Positions 4,181 to 5,241 of a stretch of 5,241 nucleotides of DNA are shown here, piece after piece; position 1 is the stretch's first letter; each line of letters opens with the position of its first letter. The translations under genes were made by a program, and so were the position numbers. Origin of the DNA: WJMD01 sp964596015 (GTDB lineage Bacteria; Joyebacterota; Joyebacteria; Joyebacterales; Joyebacteraceae); assembly GCA_964596015.1 (NCBI GenBank), contig CAZQSB010000090.1, forward strand, positions 1 through 5,241, written 5' to 3'. The notes under the pieces are model-generated. The model was not told the DNA's origin, did no database searches, and worked only from the letters and a program-made list of their open reading frames with translations.

Positions 4181-5086
4181 GCGACCGAGGAGAGCGAGCG
4201 CGAGGTCGGGCCGGTCGGTGATGATCCCGCCCACCCCCAGGTCGAGCAGCCGGCGCATCTCGGCCTCGTCGTTGATCGTCCACACGTCGAGGCGCACGTT
4301 GCGCTCGCGCAACCCGCGGACCATCCTGGGGGTGACGATCTCGATCGAGCCCTGCCGCACGGGCACCTGGAAGGCGTCCGCCGCCGGCAGCGTCCAGCGG
4401 CCGAGGAACGCGACGTTGAAGGCGTAGAAGTCACGCACCTCGCCCGGTCCGGCCGAGGTGGCGACCTCCGGGCACGCCTGCCGGAAGGCCGCCAGGTTGG
4501 CGTCGTGGAACGACGCCACCATGACGGAGTCGACCCGGTCGGCCGCGCGGATGACCTCGCAGGTCAGCCCGGGCACCCGCGGATCCAGCGCCTTCATGTC
4601 GAGGTTGACGCCCACCGTCGGGAAGGCCTCGAGCACCTCGGCGAGCGTGGGGACGACGTGGCCCTCCCCCCGATGCGGGAAGACGTCGGGGGGTCCGCCC
4701 GGCGGGCGCCAACGGTACGCGGCGTCGAGTGCGCGCAGCTCCTCGAGCGTCATCTCCGCGACCGCCCCGCTCCCGTTCGTGGTGCGGTCGACGGTCTCGT
4801 CGTGGATCACCACCACGACGTCGTCGGCGGTGACCTGGGTATCGAGCTCCAGCACGTCGACGCCCAGGCCGACGGCGCCCCCGAAGGCGAGCATCGTGTT
4901 GCCGGGCCACAGGTGGTCGCCGCCCTGGTGGGCGTGGACGTGGACCCGGTCGGCCAGGAACTCGGCGTAGTAGGGCCGTGCCTCGCGCCGCTCGCCGAAC
5001 GCGGCGCCGGCGAGGTAGACGACGGCGAGGACGGCGAACGACGCGACGAGCACGCGCGTCAGGCGATCACGGCGGGTGCGGGCCAT
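4178..5086 (-). CDS. Membrane-anchored glycerophosphodiester phosphodiesterase family protein
   Basis: 302 residues. GDPD-family TIM-barrel enzymes hydrolyse glycerophosphodiesters to glycerol 3-phosphate and an alcohol, using metal ions. A basic N-terminus and one hydrophobic segment (about residues 11-30) suggest a membrane anchor or signal with the barrel outside. The first catalytic His is in HAHQGG (His53) and the second in VVIHDETVDRTTNGSG (His95). Metal ligands Glu80 and Asp82 are in VLELDTQVTAD. The third metal position, usually Glu in an IEIK-like motif, is Asp163 in VNLDMK. The usual HRGG and PENT are HQGG and PGNT; I recall similar versions in a GDPD subgroup, so it is probably active but the substrate may differ. 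The barrel closes with VWTINDEAEMRRLLDLGVGG and IITDRPDLAL, typical of the family. Start ATG 5086 has AGGA 7 nt upstream. It lies 15 nt after the sigma factor stop. Confidence 0.88.
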   Translation of the reverse strand: MARTRRDRLTRVLVASFAVLAVVYLAGAAFGERREARPYYAEFLADRVHVHAHQGGDHLWPGNTMLAFGGAVGLGVDVLELDTQVTADDVVVVIHDETVDRTTNGSGAVAEMTLEELRALDAAYRWRPPGGPPDVFPHRGEGHVVPTLAEVLEAFPTVGVNLDMKALDPRVPGLTCEVIRAADRVDSVMVASFHDANLAAFRQACPEVATSAGPGEVRDFYAFNVAFLGRWTLPAADAFQVPVRQGSIEIVTPRMVRGLRERNVRLDVWTINDEAEMRRLLDLGVGGIITDRPDLALALLGR

Positions 5087-5093
5087 GCGAGGA

Positions 5094-5097
5094 TCCT
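5094..5097 (-). promoter_or_regulatory. Ribosome binding site of the phosphodiesterase gene
   Basis: AGGA on the minus strand, 7 nt before ATG 5086, within the 15-nt gap after the sigma factor stop. No room remains for a separate promoter in this gap, which supports readthrough from the sigma factor gene. Confidence 0.6.
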
Positions 5098-5101
5098 ACG
5101 C

Positions 5102-5241
5102 TCAGTCCAGGAAGTCCCGCAGCTTGCGGGTGCGGCTCTCGTGGTACTTGAGCTTACGCAGCGCCTTGTTCTCGATCTGCCGGATCCGCTCGCGGGTGAC
5201 GCCGAAGTGGCTGCCGACCTCCTCGAGCGTGTGCTCGCGGC
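5102..5241 (-). CDS. rpoD: RNA polymerase primary sigma factor (RpoD/SigA), C-terminal end (partial)
   Basis: The last 45 codons of a group 1 sigma-70 factor; the rest lies beyond the right edge. The visible part is region 4.2, the helix-turn-helix that contacts the promoter -35 element: TLEEVGSHFGVTRERIRQIE at residues 4-23 of the fragment, then NKALRKLKYHESRTRKLRDF and a final LD. Such a long basic tail after the HTH ending in RDFL(D/E) is typical of primary sigma factors and close to the Thermus/Deinococcus form, supporting the proposed lineage. The primary sigma assignment rests on this tail because diagnostic regions 1-3 are not in the window. Confidence 0.93.
   Translation of the reverse strand, partial: REHTLEEVGSHFGVTRERIRQIENKALRKLKYHESRTRKLRDFLD

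Noticed and set aside
2629..4221. 530-codon plus-strand ORF in another frame of the permease gene
   Set aside because: Arg/His/Pro-rich frame shadow with no family resemblance, running on past the permease stop into the opposite gene.

Overview
The window is GC-rich bacterial DNA. The partial gene at the right edge encodes the C-terminus of the housekeeping sigma factor, ending KLKYHESRTRKLRDFLD, which resembles the Thermus/Deinococcus type. The secreted solute-binding protein has a short signal peptide ending ATA-Q. I therefore infer a member of the Deinococcota, possibly Truepera-like; the lineage is not proven from this window.

Layout, left to right. (1) Positions 1-461, minus strand: the N-terminal part of a class III CoA-transferase (CaiB/BaiF family), running off the left edge. 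Its reading frame carries an extra block of about 201 bp (about 102-302) made of nested palindromes and direct repeats. The block adds about 67 residues in frame, between the conserved family segments GWGPPFA and AYFLSTNR. (2) Positions 462-643: a divergent intergenic region with a -10-like hexamer just ahead of the CoA-transferase GTG, a 6-bp inverted repeat, and the ribosome binding site of the next gene. (3) Positions 644-4162, plus strand: a three-gene TAXI-type TRAP transporter operon consisting of a periplasmic solute-binding protein, a small secreted DUF1850 protein and a fused DctQ/DctM-type permease. The last two genes overlap by 4 nt. A strong GC hairpin spans the start of the DUF1850 gene. 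(4) Positions 4178-5086, minus strand: a membrane-anchored glycerophosphodiester phosphodiesterase-like protein, convergent with the permease gene. (5) Positions 5102-5241, minus strand: the 3' end of the sigma factor gene (rpoD/sigA), 15 nt upstream of the phosphodiesterase gene and probably cotranscribed with it.

The TRAP genes form one transport system: the binding protein captures an organic acid-type solute outside the membrane and the permease imports it with an ion gradient. The DUF1850 protein is a conserved partner of unknown role. The divergent CoA-transferase could activate an imported acid, but that link is inferred from position only.

The most notable item is the palindromic repeat block inside the CoA-transferase gene. 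It behaves like a coding-compatible selfish element, comparable in concept to the Rickettsia palindromic elements. It contains three copies of a 23-bp hairpin that reads QIGxADL on both strands.
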